64,000 nt of DNA, taken from assembly GCF_004342665.1 (NCBI RefSeq), contig NZ_SMBY01000002.1, positions 186,001 through 250,000 of the forward strand. Reading direction: 5' to 3'. Shown here in pieces: positions 51,501-58,759 of this stretch; positions within the stretch are counted from its first letter, which is position 1, and the number at the start of each line of letters is the position of its first letter. The notes beneath the pieces are model-generated. The model ran no database searches. It was given only the letters and a program-made list of their open reading frames with translations, and was not told the origin of the DNA. The DNA is from Samsonia erythrinae. GTDB taxonomy: Bacteria > Pseudomonadota > Gammaproteobacteria > Enterobacterales > Enterobacteriaceae. The translations under genes were made by a program, and so were the position numbers.

Positions 51501-51862
51501 GCGTGCCACAGCAGCCAGCCGAGATTATCGGGCATGAGAAAGCGACAGAAGCGGTCGCTGTGAAAACGATGCTCAAAACCGTTTCGGCCAGCAGCACGGA
51601 CACACCGGATACGCCGCTTGCCCGGTCACTGCTGTGCGTGTGGGCGCAGACGCTGGCGCGGAGCGAATCCGGCCTCTGGTCGCAGACGCTGTATGAATGT
51701 GGCGTCGATTCGCTCCAGCGTATTGCGCTGGCACAGGCATTGAGCCGTGCGTTAGCGCAGCCGGTGAGCGTGGCGCTATTGCAGCGCTATCCGTCACCAC
51801 AGGCGCTGAGCGGCTATCTGGCACAGGCGAAGGCGATTGCCAATGAGGAAACGCTGTCATGA
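45536..51862 (+). CDS. amoG: NRPS, dock-C-A-T-E-C-T (AmoG-like)
   Basis: 2108-aa synthetase. The N-terminal ~50 residues resemble a TubC-type docking domain (LLKRLERQGVRLALNAQGQL). Then condensation (HHIISDG near 205), adenylation (YTSGSTGLPKG near 688), carrier (GGDSILS, Ser near 1071), epimerase (HHLVIDAVSW near 1248, RTVGWFT, NYLG), a second condensation domain (CHHSVIDGWS near 1693) and a final carrier (CGVDSLQR, Ser near 2058). The last module has no adenylation domain and there is no thioesterase. The pocket reads D-A-M-I-G-G-M-V-T-K, which I cannot assign; a bulky residue turned to the D form is expected. The start overlaps nothing; the end overlaps amoH by four bases. Confidence 0.88.
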   Translation: MKDIVTLLKRLERQGVRLALNAQGQLISQSNKDAITADIGRTIKENKDAIVRCLTAQQAFERPIAPQNATSGPLSSSQSGLWFIEQYEEQSHLYNMPVYFRLTGTLDVAALEFAFDALAQRHASLRTRFVVNEQGKGEQRIDAYQPFVIQHDDFSQLPEAEREARLQQQVKAEISRPFDLTAGDLTRVRLVKMSERVHILMITQHHIISDGWSVKNMFADFKPAFLACQNRQPYPVEPTRLNYIDYAHWFNSAAFLDYHNEFKPFWVERLAGIPEVHSLPLDKPRPAHQNSDGEVIFSAIDNVLWDKFKRLCQRYNTSSFIGLHAVFSLLLARISGEKDIVIGSPLAYRERPDIEDVVGFFVNTIVLRTQLQDSQRFIDYLQYCREQDLSAFDHQLYRFEALSEAIGSDRTTAINPIFQVMLVYQAKVDFNDLIPGCDAVEETSPVLPAKTDISVKVTELMGEVRLDWLFATALFERQTIQDYADRFIRLIDAVVENPETDVWHLPLMEADRFAAVLAESKQLPRSYPQPQLTVTDVIEAVAQRDPQQLAIAFDGEQRIDTLTYAELNRQANQLAHWLHRQGLGEQSLVGVLAKRDRCFVIALLAVWKAGAAYVPLDPDYPPERLRHIISDANLAAILGGDGQQLAQWPAEQRIDLTDPAVVAQWRDLPGDEPPLVPRHAQQLAQVIYTSGSTGLPKGVMIEHGSLINLLDDHRDRIAFTPQSTMFNCMSLSFDAGNMTTLLPLSSGGTLAFGEPNDRAIGQAEQAGATHLILPTALMSILDPEQVDGIQAIGMGGEACPNAVVENWADKVALYNMYGPTECTVTALSTRLRKGQPVTIGKPITHIQALILDAVGQLCPAGVPGELCLAGLGLARGYLNQPQMTASRFEHITLNDVNRTGHAPTTLRIYRTGDKARRLNNGDYEYCGRIDEQIKLRGYRIEPGEIEAQLAAVCPSLKQVKVIVAQVGNRPALVAYATVKAGGSPPEPAAVLMEVAKHLPEYMVPFRLVLLEDMPLTPNGKLDTKQLPPVLEASEGDGEADNPLEADVLAIWRSVLNTPLGVEDDFFRLGGDSILSIQLTTRLRSAGYACTVKDVFEAKSVRRLCRVLAQNNRDTGMVAEQGTLEGEFALLPIQRWFMAQPLARPEHWNQAAMIQLPEVDSERPASMLQALMAQHDALRLACDAEGQRYLTDVPCPAVSILDYRQLGDDGLQQAFTALQSEFDPAQGRTVACALVRHHPQADTALFLAFHHLVIDAVSWRILVDDLERLYRGEPLPPKTSSYRQWGAALQHYATQHAEQLTYWQAQEDGVDQTALLAAKDPQGQASAAMLTLDAETTGQLVSEANRAFNTDVSDLLLAALTRTLHDLGWGDKARIMLEGHGREAIDPTLDVSRTVGWFTSTYPVCLQDRPDWASLIQSSKEQLRQVPDRGVGFNPLRYHHPQGNTLTLSPIVFNYLGLSVQAAGEWRPLDVAPGVCVALENKPAEIISLHGGIARGQLTLRQVGCLNQRDSERLMARLTENLRTLTTACLAQLSHGTVFTPSDFPAVTLSQTQLDGLSQRYDIDTLLPLSSLQQSMLYHRLRCPQDDAYHLQTPIRYAQALDVEGYRQAWQRQIQRFPALRAALESELANVQVIVKQADLPFHYQDLMQDADPQAVIERYRQRDLRTGFDLSQPPLLRVACFRLGERDYRVLLSCHHSVIDGWSGPQLLGAVHRDYLLLMRGETPTIQVDSAYVDYALHAVAQQPAVEAFWQQRLPLLVQTNDVAVLFAAAGKRADLSQHLTQIEPQVTSVSLNEQDQATLTAFAREVGVTHSIIAQYAWHRLLARSTGDAVSIVGNVLSGRESPVDDVASSVGLYINSLPLALSWQQSMSLQQHLVQLQNELMAMNQHATQSLMALTAGRPRLFNSLFIYENYPGAKAEQSQRADDPHRLSPEFSAAYEKVEMPLNLVVSEQAGCMLLRFEFDAAVLDSVQARRVLMRWHDEVVALINSVPQQPAEIIGHEKATEAVAVKTMLKTVSASSTDTPDTPLARSLLCVWAQTLARSESGLWSQTLYECGVDSLQRIALAQALSRALAQPVSVALLQRYPSPQALSGYLAQAKAIANEETLS

Positions 51863-53961
51863 CGGGAAGCCATGAAGTCATCGGGAACCGGCTGGCGGAT
51901 ATTCAGCAGCCCACGGCCTTCGGGCAGCGGGTAGGAGCCGCGCAGGGTGAACAGCGCCACAGCAGTGAGCTATCTCAGCAGTATCCTGCGTCGTTGGTAA
52001 GCGTGGCGTGGAGCTGGCTGCTTTACAAATACAGCGGTGAAGAGCAGGTGTGTACGGCGTTCGTTACGTCTGAACTTCCTGACAACGTAATACCTCTGAT
52101 CGTGCATTTTTATCAGCGCGATCGTCTGGTCAGCGACTGGATCGCCGAGGTGGGATCGTTGTGCGACCCGCACGCTGCGCCAGAAATCCCGGCAACAGAA
52201 ACGCGGCATGCGCTGTTTAGCAGCCTGCTGATCGTGGGCGCAATCGCCTCGCAGCCTGCCGTGGCGCAAAACGTGGCGCTGATCGTGCAGGTGCAGAACG
52301 ATCGATTAACGCTGACGGCGCCTGACGGGCAGTTCGACAATCGGCAGCTTCAGCGTATGGCTCGCCATCTCACGCAGCTACTCGATGGGCTGCTGGCTCG
52401 GCGCTGGGTGCGGCTGGCGCAGATCCGCCTCAGTCCGCAAGTTGTGCCGCTGCCGCACCGCGAAATGACGCACGCGCTGTATGATGAATTGCTGGCGCGT
52501 CTTGCTCGGGATGAACTTCAGAACCGCGTGGCGATCCGTTTTCAAGGGCAGGTCATCGACTATCGGGAACTGCTACAGCGCGTGGCGCGGATCCAACAGC
52601 GGCTGGCGGCGCAGGGCATCACTGCCGGTCAGCGCGTGGGGCTGCACCTTAGCCGCCAGCCGGACACCGTGGCGGCGTTGCTGGCCTGCCTGTTCTCTCA
52701 GGTGGCGTTTGTACCGCTGGAGCCGGATTTTCCGGGAGAGCGGCTACAGGCGATCCAGCAGGAAGCCGCACTGGCAGCGGTTTTGCAGGACGAGCATACC
52801 CACGACACGCTCACGTTTGACTGCCCGATACTGAACCTCTGCGATTTCGTGGATGTCGCCAACGTCTCACCCGCGAGCGTAAAGCTGGCGCGTAACGGTG
52901 GAGCGGAAACCGCGGCCTACATGATGTTCACCTCCGGTTCGACGGGGAAACCGAAAGGCGTCGTGATTGGTCAGCGGGCGCTGCAAACTTTTATTCATGC
53001 CAGCGTGGAACGGCTGGCGTTAACGGCAGAAGCCAACTGGCTGCTTATCACTACGCTGGCGTTTGATATCTCCATGCTGGAAGTGTTCGCGCCGCTGTGG
53101 GTCGGCGGCGTGCTGCACCTGACCACACATGAGGAATACAAGGATCCGCAGGCGGTCGCGGTATATTTGCAAGAGAGGCCGGAAATCAACGTATTGCAGG
53201 CCACGCCCGCTTTCTGGCGCATGATGTTCAAGGCGGGTTGGCAGGGGAAATCTGATTTGGTGGCGCTGTGCGGCGGTGAGGCGCTCGATCTCAGACTGGC
53301 TCAGCGTCTGGTGAGCCATTGTCGGACGCTGTGGAACTGCTATGGCCCAACCGAAGCGACGGTCTGGTCGCAGATGGCGCAAATAGATGCTGAGGCGCTG
53401 GATAATCCACCTACGGTCGCGCTGGGGAACACGCTGGCAGGCTACCAGCATCTGGTGATCGACGACGATCGCCACCCGCTGGTGGAAGGGATGGTAGGAG
53501 AACTGTGCATTCTCGGTGAGGCGCTGAGCAGCGGTTACTGGCGGCGTGACGATCTGACGCAGGATCGTTTTATTCGTCAGGTGGAGTCCAGACAGCGCAT
53601 GTATCGCACCGGCGATAAAGTGCGGCTGCTGGCGGACGATCGTTATCAGTACCTCGGTCGCTTCGACGATCAGATCAAATTACGGGGATTTCGCATCGAG
53701 TTAGGCGAGATCGAAGCGCAGCTAAAGCGAATTGAGCAGGTGCAGGATGCCGCCGTCAAGCTTCAGGGCGAAGGGGATGACGCGGTGCTGGTGGGCTACG
53801 TTGAATATAAACCCGGTTCAGAAATGACCAAACTGGCGCTGCGCAAACAGCTACATCAGTTCTTACCGGCTTATATGGTGCCGGGGCGCATTGTGGTGCT
53901 CGACAAGCTTCCCAAAACCGGCAGCGGCAAAGTCGATCGCAAACGCCTGACAGAAGCCTGA
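51859..53961 (+). CDS. amoH: Stand-alone adenylation protein, predicted glycine (AmoH-like)
   Basis: 700-aa protein. Residues about 215-700 form an adenylation domain (MMFTSGSTGKPKG near 356, NCYGPTEATVW, YRTGDKV, catalytic Lys in TGSGKVDRKRL). The pocket by hand alignment is D-I-L-Q-L-G-C-V-W-K, close to the classical glycine code D-I-L-Q-L-G-L-I-W-K. The first ~200 residues are not a full condensation domain and lack an HHxxxDG motif; they look like the C-terminal part of one. There is no carrier domain, so it should load the adenylation-less last module of AmoG in trans. It is the last gene of the run. Confidence 0.87.
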   Translation: MTGSHEVIGNRLADIQQPTAFGQRVGAAQGEQRHSSELSQQYPASLVSVAWSWLLYKYSGEEQVCTAFVTSELPDNVIPLIVHFYQRDRLVSDWIAEVGSLCDPHAAPEIPATETRHALFSSLLIVGAIASQPAVAQNVALIVQVQNDRLTLTAPDGQFDNRQLQRMARHLTQLLDGLLARRWVRLAQIRLSPQVVPLPHREMTHALYDELLARLARDELQNRVAIRFQGQVIDYRELLQRVARIQQRLAAQGITAGQRVGLHLSRQPDTVAALLACLFSQVAFVPLEPDFPGERLQAIQQEAALAAVLQDEHTHDTLTFDCPILNLCDFVDVANVSPASVKLARNGGAETAAYMMFTSGSTGKPKGVVIGQRALQTFIHASVERLALTAEANWLLITTLAFDISMLEVFAPLWVGGVLHLTTHEEYKDPQAVAVYLQERPEINVLQATPAFWRMMFKAGWQGKSDLVALCGGEALDLRLAQRLVSHCRTLWNCYGPTEATVWSQMAQIDAEALDNPPTVALGNTLAGYQHLVIDDDRHPLVEGMVGELCILGEALSSGYWRRDDLTQDRFIRQVESRQRMYRTGDKVRLLADDRYQYLGRFDDQIKLRGFRIELGEIEAQLKRIEQVQDAAVKLQGEGDDAVLVGYVEYKPGSEMTKLALRKQLHQFLPAYMVPGRIVVLDKLPKTGSGKVDRKRLTEA

Positions 53962-53970
53962 CGGTAAAAA

Positions 53971-53987
53971 GGGCAGCGATGCTGCCC
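53971..53987 (+). terminator. Hairpin after the siderophore operon
   Basis: GGGCAGC, GAT loop, GCTGCCC, starting 9 bases after the amoH stop. No U-tract follows, so termination strength is doubtful; the hairpin at 54087-54115 may be the main stop. Confidence 0.45.
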
Positions 53988-54086
53988 CCCGACCGTTGAC
54001 GAACTCATCACCTTTATCGAACGGTGATAATGGAATGGAAGAGTAAAGCGTCCGCGCCAGCGAGAGTAGAAGAGTCGTTGCCGAAT

Positions 54087-54115
54087 AAAGCCCGCAGAGA
54101 AGTATTGCGGGCTTT
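54087..54115. terminator. Terminator between amoH and the racemase gene
   Basis: Ten-base stem AAAGCCCGCA / TGCGGGCTTT with a nine-base loop. Placed six bases after the convergent racemase stop; it can act on both strands. Confidence 0.8.
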
Positions 54116-54121
54116 CAACGG

Positions 54122-54748
54122 TTACGATAATTGCGCAGCGAACAATCCAGCTGCGCTGACGGCGTCAATGGCAATTTTCCCCAGTTTTTTACGAATGACG
54201 TCTGCCAGACCAATCGTAGACAACCCCGTACAGGAAAACGCGATAACTTCCGCTCCCTCTTTGTACAATATTTCTGCACAGGCCAGTGCGCTTGCTTGAC
54301 CATCTCCTGTCAGGAGATCAATCGTTTTCGTCACGCCTTGCGGCCTTGCATAACGCACATCCTCACCCAACAGCGCGCGAAATGGGGCGGGTGCCGCTGC
54401 GCCAATCCCCATAACTGCCACCGGACGTTTAAGCATTGCGGCAATACTTGCGGATGCGCTACCGGCAGCGACCACCGGGATCGTCACTGAAGAGCGTAAC
54501 TGCGCCAGTCCGGGATCCGCGGCACAGCTTAGAAATAGCGCTGTACAGCCTTCAGACTGTAACGTTTTGCCGAGTGCGACAATCTTCGGTACCGCCTGCG
54601 CCTCGCTATTTGCATCGTAAATACCATTGCGCTGATCTGCGATGCAACGGCTCATGCTTGCAATACCGTACTCTTGCTGAATTAAACGGCCATGCTCTTC
54701 AACGAAATGTTGATCGTCGTGGGTCAATACCCTAATAATGCCGAGCAT
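54122..54748 (-). CDS. Asp/Glu/hydantoin racemase family protein
   Basis: 208-aa member of the Asp/Glu/hydantoin racemase superfamily. The two catalytic cysteines are in LFLSCAADPG (about residue 75) and IAFSCTGLST (about 172), as in cofactor-independent racemases. VPVVAAGSASAS-type and VAVMGIGAAAPAPF segments resemble hydantoin racemase more than glutamate racemase. The substrate is unknown. GGAGG precedes the ATG. It is the last gene of the six-gene IclR-OPT operon, 12 bases after pepE; it could interconvert D- and L- forms of an amino acid released from peptides. Confidence 0.85.
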   Translation of the reverse strand: MLGIIRVLTHDDQHFVEEHGRLIQQEYGIASMSRCIADQRNGIYDANSEAQAVPKIVALGKTLQSEGCTALFLSCAADPGLAQLRSSVTIPVVAAGSASASIAAMLKRPVAVMGIGAAAPAPFRALLGEDVRYARPQGVTKTIDLLTGDGQASALACAEILYKEGAEVIAFSCTGLSTIGLADVIRKKLGKIAIDAVSAAGLFAAQLS

Positions 54749-54760
54749 TTATAACCTCCG

Positions 54761-55453
54761 TCAGTAAAAGTGATGATCGGCGGCAAGTTCAATCGCCGGC
54801 TCATTGGCTTTGAAAAGCCATGCCGGTTTACTCCCGCCCAGGCGTGCTTTGCCATTCTGTACCGAAATCCAGTTGCCTTCCGGCAGACCGATCACTTCAA
54901 GCTGTGGCTCCAAGACTAATAGCTCACGGATCCGTTGTTCTCTCGTTTCGCCCTGATGTCCGGTTGGCAGCGCATGAGTAAAATGTGGGTTAATCTGAAG
55001 TGGCACGAGATTGAGTGCATCCAATCCTTCCGGATCAATGATTGGCATATCGTTCGTCGTCCGGATCGTCGGGCAGGCCAGATTTGCCCCTGCACTCCAG
55101 CCCACATATAACGCCCCTTTTTTGACCGCCTCACGAATGGGGTCAATCAGACCATAGTCACGGCAATGTTTGAGCAGACTGAAAGTGTTTCCTCCCCCGA
55201 CCATGACAATATCCGCAGAATCAATGGCTGCCCGAGCGTCATCCATTTGATGAATGCCGGTGATCTGTAAAGAGAGCTCGGCAAGTGCCAGACGAACTTT
55301 GTCGGTGTAGGCATCCCAGCTTTGTGTCACGCCGGCAAAAGGTATAAATATAACCTTGCGGCGTGTACGGAGCTGGGCTTTCAGTACTGGCAAGGCATAC
55401 TCAAGATAATTTGTACCCGGCAGTACCGAATTGCTAAGTAATAATAGATCCAT
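54761..55453 (-). CDS. pepE: Peptidase E (alpha-aspartyl dipeptidase)
   Basis: 230-aa cytoplasmic S51 serine peptidase that splits N-terminal Asp from Asp-X dipeptides. It is near-identical in core to the E. coli/Salmonella enzyme: [11 protein letters not shown], nucleophile in [21 protein letters not shown], read as residues about 116-136, with Ser near 120, and His in [10 protein letters not shown] near 157. GGGAGAAA precedes the ATG. It is unusual here as part of an operon with an OPT transporter rather than alone. Confidence 0.95.
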   Translation of the reverse strand: MDLLLLSNSVLPGTNYLEYALPVLKAQLRTRRKVIFIPFAGVTQSWDAYTDKVRLALAELSLQITGIHQMDDARAAIDSADIVMVGGGNTFSLLKHCRDYGLIDPIREAVKKGALYVGWSAGANLACPTIRTTNDMPIIDPEGLDALNLVPLQINPHFTHALPTGHQGETREQRIRELLVLEPQLEVIGLPEGNWISVQNGKARLGGSKPAWLFKANEPAIELAADHHFY

Positions 55454-55462
55454 TGTTTCTCC

Positions 55463-56149
55463 CTATAGCAAATTACTCAGCAGGTCAGCCAGTAATTTAT
55501 TTGACAATATGACTGGAAGCGCCACGTGCCGGGTGCAAATTTTCTGATGCCAGTCGGTGTACCCCATACAATCGGTGATAATCACGTCAGCGCCCTGGGC
55601 CTCCAGTGATTGAGCCGCTGTTGCTATCTCTTCTTCACTGGCCGTATAAGGCGATGCGACAGCATAGACCGGAGCTTGCTTCGCCTCTTTCCACTTTTCC
55701 ATTTCACTGGCAATCTGAGATTCCAGCGGTACAAGGATTCCGGCACGACGAATCCCCACCAGTGCATTCAACGTCGGAGGAAGGATCTGGTCAGGCTCGA
55801 CCAGCCATGCCTTCTTGCTGCGCAGCCCGTGAAATTCCCCCGTGCATAAAATCGCGATAATTTCACAGCCCTGCGCTTCCAGCCAGTCGATCTTCTGTTG
55901 TAACGCTTCACCTACCGCCGGTTTACCCATCACGACGGCACGTCCATCCAACAGACGTGAGGTAAGCTGCGCATCACCCGGCTGGGGAGCAAAACGAGCA
56001 GAAATCGCGGCGTCGTCCAGCCCGTCCAATACACCGGCATGCAGGCATTCCACGTGCGCAGGTAATGCAGCATTAAGGATCGGTGTGATATCGCTACGCG
56101 GCGCCTGTCCGATGGTTAACGTGCCGATTTTATGAATCGCCATCATCAA
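55463..56149 (-). CDS. AroM family protein
   Basis: 228-aa protein similar in length and pattern to E. coli AroM, which has no known activity and falls in the same broad superfamily as Asp/Glu racemases. Visible features are IGTLTIGQAPRSD, GCEIIAILCTGEF and GADVIITDCMGYT; the two cysteines (about residues 101 and 194) stand where racemase cysteines stand, so it may be an enzyme. The start overlaps the DUF1177 stop by four bases; three consecutive Met codons leave the exact start open. Confidence 0.85.
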   Translation of the reverse strand: MMMAIHKIGTLTIGQAPRSDITPILNAALPAHVECLHAGVLDGLDDAAISARFAPQPGDAQLTSRLLDGRAVVMGKPAVGEALQQKIDWLEAQGCEIIAILCTGEFHGLRSKKAWLVEPDQILPPTLNALVGIRRAGILVPLESQIASEMEKWKEAKQAPVYAVASPYTASEEEIATAAQSLEAQGADVIITDCMGYTDWHQKICTRHVALPVILSNKLLADLLSNLL

Positions 56150-57084
56150 ACTCCCGACTGACGCTTTTGCAGGTGCGCCAGAGAGCCGTATAAATCCAAC
56201 AAGCGTTGATATTCAGCTTTATCAAAGAACTGGCAGGTGCCACGGGTAAATTCTTTCGCGACCTCTACCGCATATTTACAGGCCTGAGCAATATCTATTT
56301 CATGGCTTGCACCCGTACCGCATCCTGGAACCGCGCTGACAGTGGTAATCGCCACACCAACAACCGGCGCAGTTGTGGCAATCGATGGCTGCAAGATGCT
56401 ATTTATATGATAAATACCGTTACCATAAGGGGTGATGTCCTGAGTCGTTACGGGGAAAGTGATCGGCAACTGTCCGGTCGTCATTTCCATTATCCGTAGC
56501 AGATCATCTGATATCCGCAGGATATAGCCTTCTTTCACCGTTGGAGAAATAGCAAATCCTTTGTGATTGATAATACGATTGCCTTTGGTTGTATCAATAG
56601 AGAGCACCGCCTCCATTTCCGCAGAGACTTCCTGTTCATTCATATCCTCGGTTTCTACCGGTGAGTCCATAAAATCTACCGGTTCGTGTGGTCGTGTTGG
56701 CGCATCAGGACAAATATGGGTAGTAACAATGACATCGCCAGGCAGGCTGTCACCTTGACGCTGCATCTCTGCCAGCTTCAGCGCGCTGGCAATGGCCGCT
56801 ATTGCACCATCGGCATCAGAAACCAGCCCGATACGCCCCGGGCGTGCGCCAATTCCCCCCAGTCGTCCGACAATGCCCAGCGTTGGCGCATTTCCCCCGT
56901 TACGTTTCCCCTGTGTTCCGGGAATAATGATTTTTACAAAATCAGTACTCCCTTTAGGGCCATGGACGGCTTTTACGCTGACGTCTATACCGGGGTAGTC
57001 GGCCAACAGCGTTTTTACTTTTTCACCACTGGCGTATGCACTGTCGAGTAACTCAAAGACCTGTAATGTTTGTTTAAAACTCAT
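56146..57084 (-). CDS. DUF1177 protein
   Basis: 312-aa soluble protein that I assign to DUF1177. It has no known function. Visible marks are the conserved glycine-rich FVKIIIPGTQGK, GIVGRLGGIGARPGRIGLVSDADGA (residues about 71-95), DVIVTTHICPDAPTRPHEP and GCGTGASHEIDIAQAC. His and Asp in the THICPDAP segment and Glu-rich VETEDMNEQEV suggest a metallo-hydrolase-like site, but this is only from the residue pattern. AGGAG precedes the ATG. It lies between the OPT transporter and AroM. Confidence 0.8.
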   Translation of the reverse strand: MSFKQTLQVFELLDSAYASGEKVKTLLADYPGIDVSVKAVHGPKGSTDFVKIIIPGTQGKRNGGNAPTLGIVGRLGGIGARPGRIGLVSDADGAIAAIASALKLAEMQRQGDSLPGDVIVTTHICPDAPTRPHEPVDFMDSPVETEDMNEQEVSAEMEAVLSIDTTKGNRIINHKGFAISPTVKEGYILRISDDLLRIMEMTTGQLPITFPVTTQDITPYGNGIYHINSILQPSIATTAPVVGVAITTVSAVPGCGTGASHEIDIAQACKYAVEVAKEFTRGTCQFFDKAEYQRLLDLYGSLAHLQKRQSGV

Positions 57085-57108
57085 AACTATACTCCTGATA
57101 TTAAGTGA

Positions 57109-58728
57109 TTACTTTTTACTGCCCGACAGGACAGAGTTAAAGAAACTAAACAGAGCATCACCAGCGATAAGCCCTGCAGCCAGCACCTCTATTTTGTTTC
57201 GTACCGGCTCACCGCCGACGCGCATAACGATGGCCCTGATAGCGATACCGATCAGTACTGCCCAGCCCGCCAGCGGGTTGTTAATCAAAAGCCCGGTAGC
57301 CAGCAGCACGCCCATTTGACGTCCTGGCCCGCCAATGAGTTGAATAATTGCGCCGGGAATGGCCCAAATCAGCATCGATTTGGCAATATCCAGAGACACG
57401 CCCGCGTTAATAGCCGCAACGTAAACTTTGGCCACGGGCGGCACCAGCCCCTGAGAAAAGTAATCGCGAAAGATAAACAGCACGACGGGAATGGCGACCA
57501 CAAAGGCCAGCATTGCGGCAATCAGTTGCTGGCGGCGACCTTCCAGTTCAAAACGGGTGTGTTGGCCCTTGCCGCGCAGAATCCAGCCAGCTTTAAGGTC
57601 GTACCCCATATCGGCAAATGCCGGACCCGTCGCAGCGGAAAAACCGCATAGCATGGCCAAAGCCTCGGGAGGAAAACCAATCAGAATGCCGATAATCAGC
57701 GTGATGAGCGCTACCGCGAAAGCAGGGAACCACCCTGAGTGCATCGCTGCAAGGCCAACGATCATTTCATGCAGGAAAGCAGCAAATGCCGCATAGAGCA
57801 TAAAGGCAATGAGCCATGGCAAAGACAGATGAGTATACAGGCCGCTGCTTAGTGCAATCAGAACCGAGATAACGACAAATCCGATCGCCCCCAGGCGGAT
57901 TGTTTTACCGATTTGCTCGTTTTGATGTTTCTCTAGCGTTTCATCCTCATTGTGATGTGGCTTTTTGCTGGTATTGCTTTGCCTGATGAGTTTGACTATT
58001 TGAAACAGGGCGACCAGACCTGCCCCCACCATTACGCCGTGTGGAATGTAAAGCTTGTTGATATCAATACCAAACATCGGCTCTGAATAACCACGCAACA
58101 GAAAGCCAACGCCAAGCATACTCAGGGCCCAGATATTGCCGATAAAGGCCGTACCAAGCGCCGCCATCGGAAATTTAAACCACGAACCGATGGCGCCTAT
58201 CACAATCCCGGTACCCAGCAGCGCAGCATGCTTACCCCCCTGATCGCCTGCTTTGATAGATTCCGCTGCTGCAATCCCCGGCGGCCATGCCCCTTCAGCC
58301 GGAAAAACTCGCGTGTTAAACAAACGATACAGCAGCCAGGCATCCAGTAACATTGCCAGCGCCACACCAAAAAACATTGGCATTACCATCTCCTGATGAC
58401 CAAAAAGCCAGGGGATCGAGATGGGAAGGAGCAGTGAATTCGCCGCACCAAATGTAGCGGCTGATGTGGCACTTTGAGCAAGATTTTGAATATGTATTGA
58501 GCGAAAGCGAGCGAAACACTGGAGTGGAACACGGGCGATAATCATCGCCACCATCGCGCCAATAATCGCCGTGTTTGGTGTAACGCCAAGAGTGGTTAAT
58601 AACTGGACACCAATAACGGCGCCGAAGATGCTGAGCAACAACAGTAAAATTAATGTTGATGGTGCAAAAGCACGGGGATGTCTCTCACGGCTATCCGCTT
58701 GTGTTTCTGAATGGACGGTCTGACTCAC
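57109..58728 (-). CDS. OPT family oligopeptide transporter
   Basis: 539-aa inner-membrane protein with about 14 helices and the OPT pattern (LTTLGVTPNTAIIGAMVAMI, FGAANSLLLPISIPWLFG). OPT proteins import small peptides or metal-peptide complexes by proton symport. It is second in the operon and should bring in the substrate handled by the four proteins after it. The start is GTG at 58728 with AGGAGA upstream. It is short for OPT (650-700 aa), like the bacterial peptide-type subgroup. Confidence 0.85.
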   Translation of the reverse strand: MSQTVHSETQADSRERHPRAFAPSTLILLLLLSIFGAVIGVQLLTTLGVTPNTAIIGAMVAMIIARVPLQCFARFRSIHIQNLAQSATSAATFGAANSLLLPISIPWLFGHQEMVMPMFFGVALAMLLDAWLLYRLFNTRVFPAEGAWPPGIAAAESIKAGDQGGKHAALLGTGIVIGAIGSWFKFPMAALGTAFIGNIWALSMLGVGFLLRGYSEPMFGIDINKLYIPHGVMVGAGLVALFQIVKLIRQSNTSKKPHHNEDETLEKHQNEQIGKTIRLGAIGFVVISVLIALSSGLYTHLSLPWLIAFMLYAAFAAFLHEMIVGLAAMHSGWFPAFAVALITLIIGILIGFPPEALAMLCGFSAATGPAFADMGYDLKAGWILRGKGQHTRFELEGRRQQLIAAMLAFVVAIPVVLFIFRDYFSQGLVPPVAKVYVAAINAGVSLDIAKSMLIWAIPGAIIQLIGGPGRQMGVLLATGLLINNPLAGWAVLIGIAIRAIVMRVGGEPVRNKIEVLAAGLIAGDALFSFFNSVLSGSKK

Positions 58729-58759
58729 GGTGTTCTCCTGATATTGGCATAAGGAAAAA

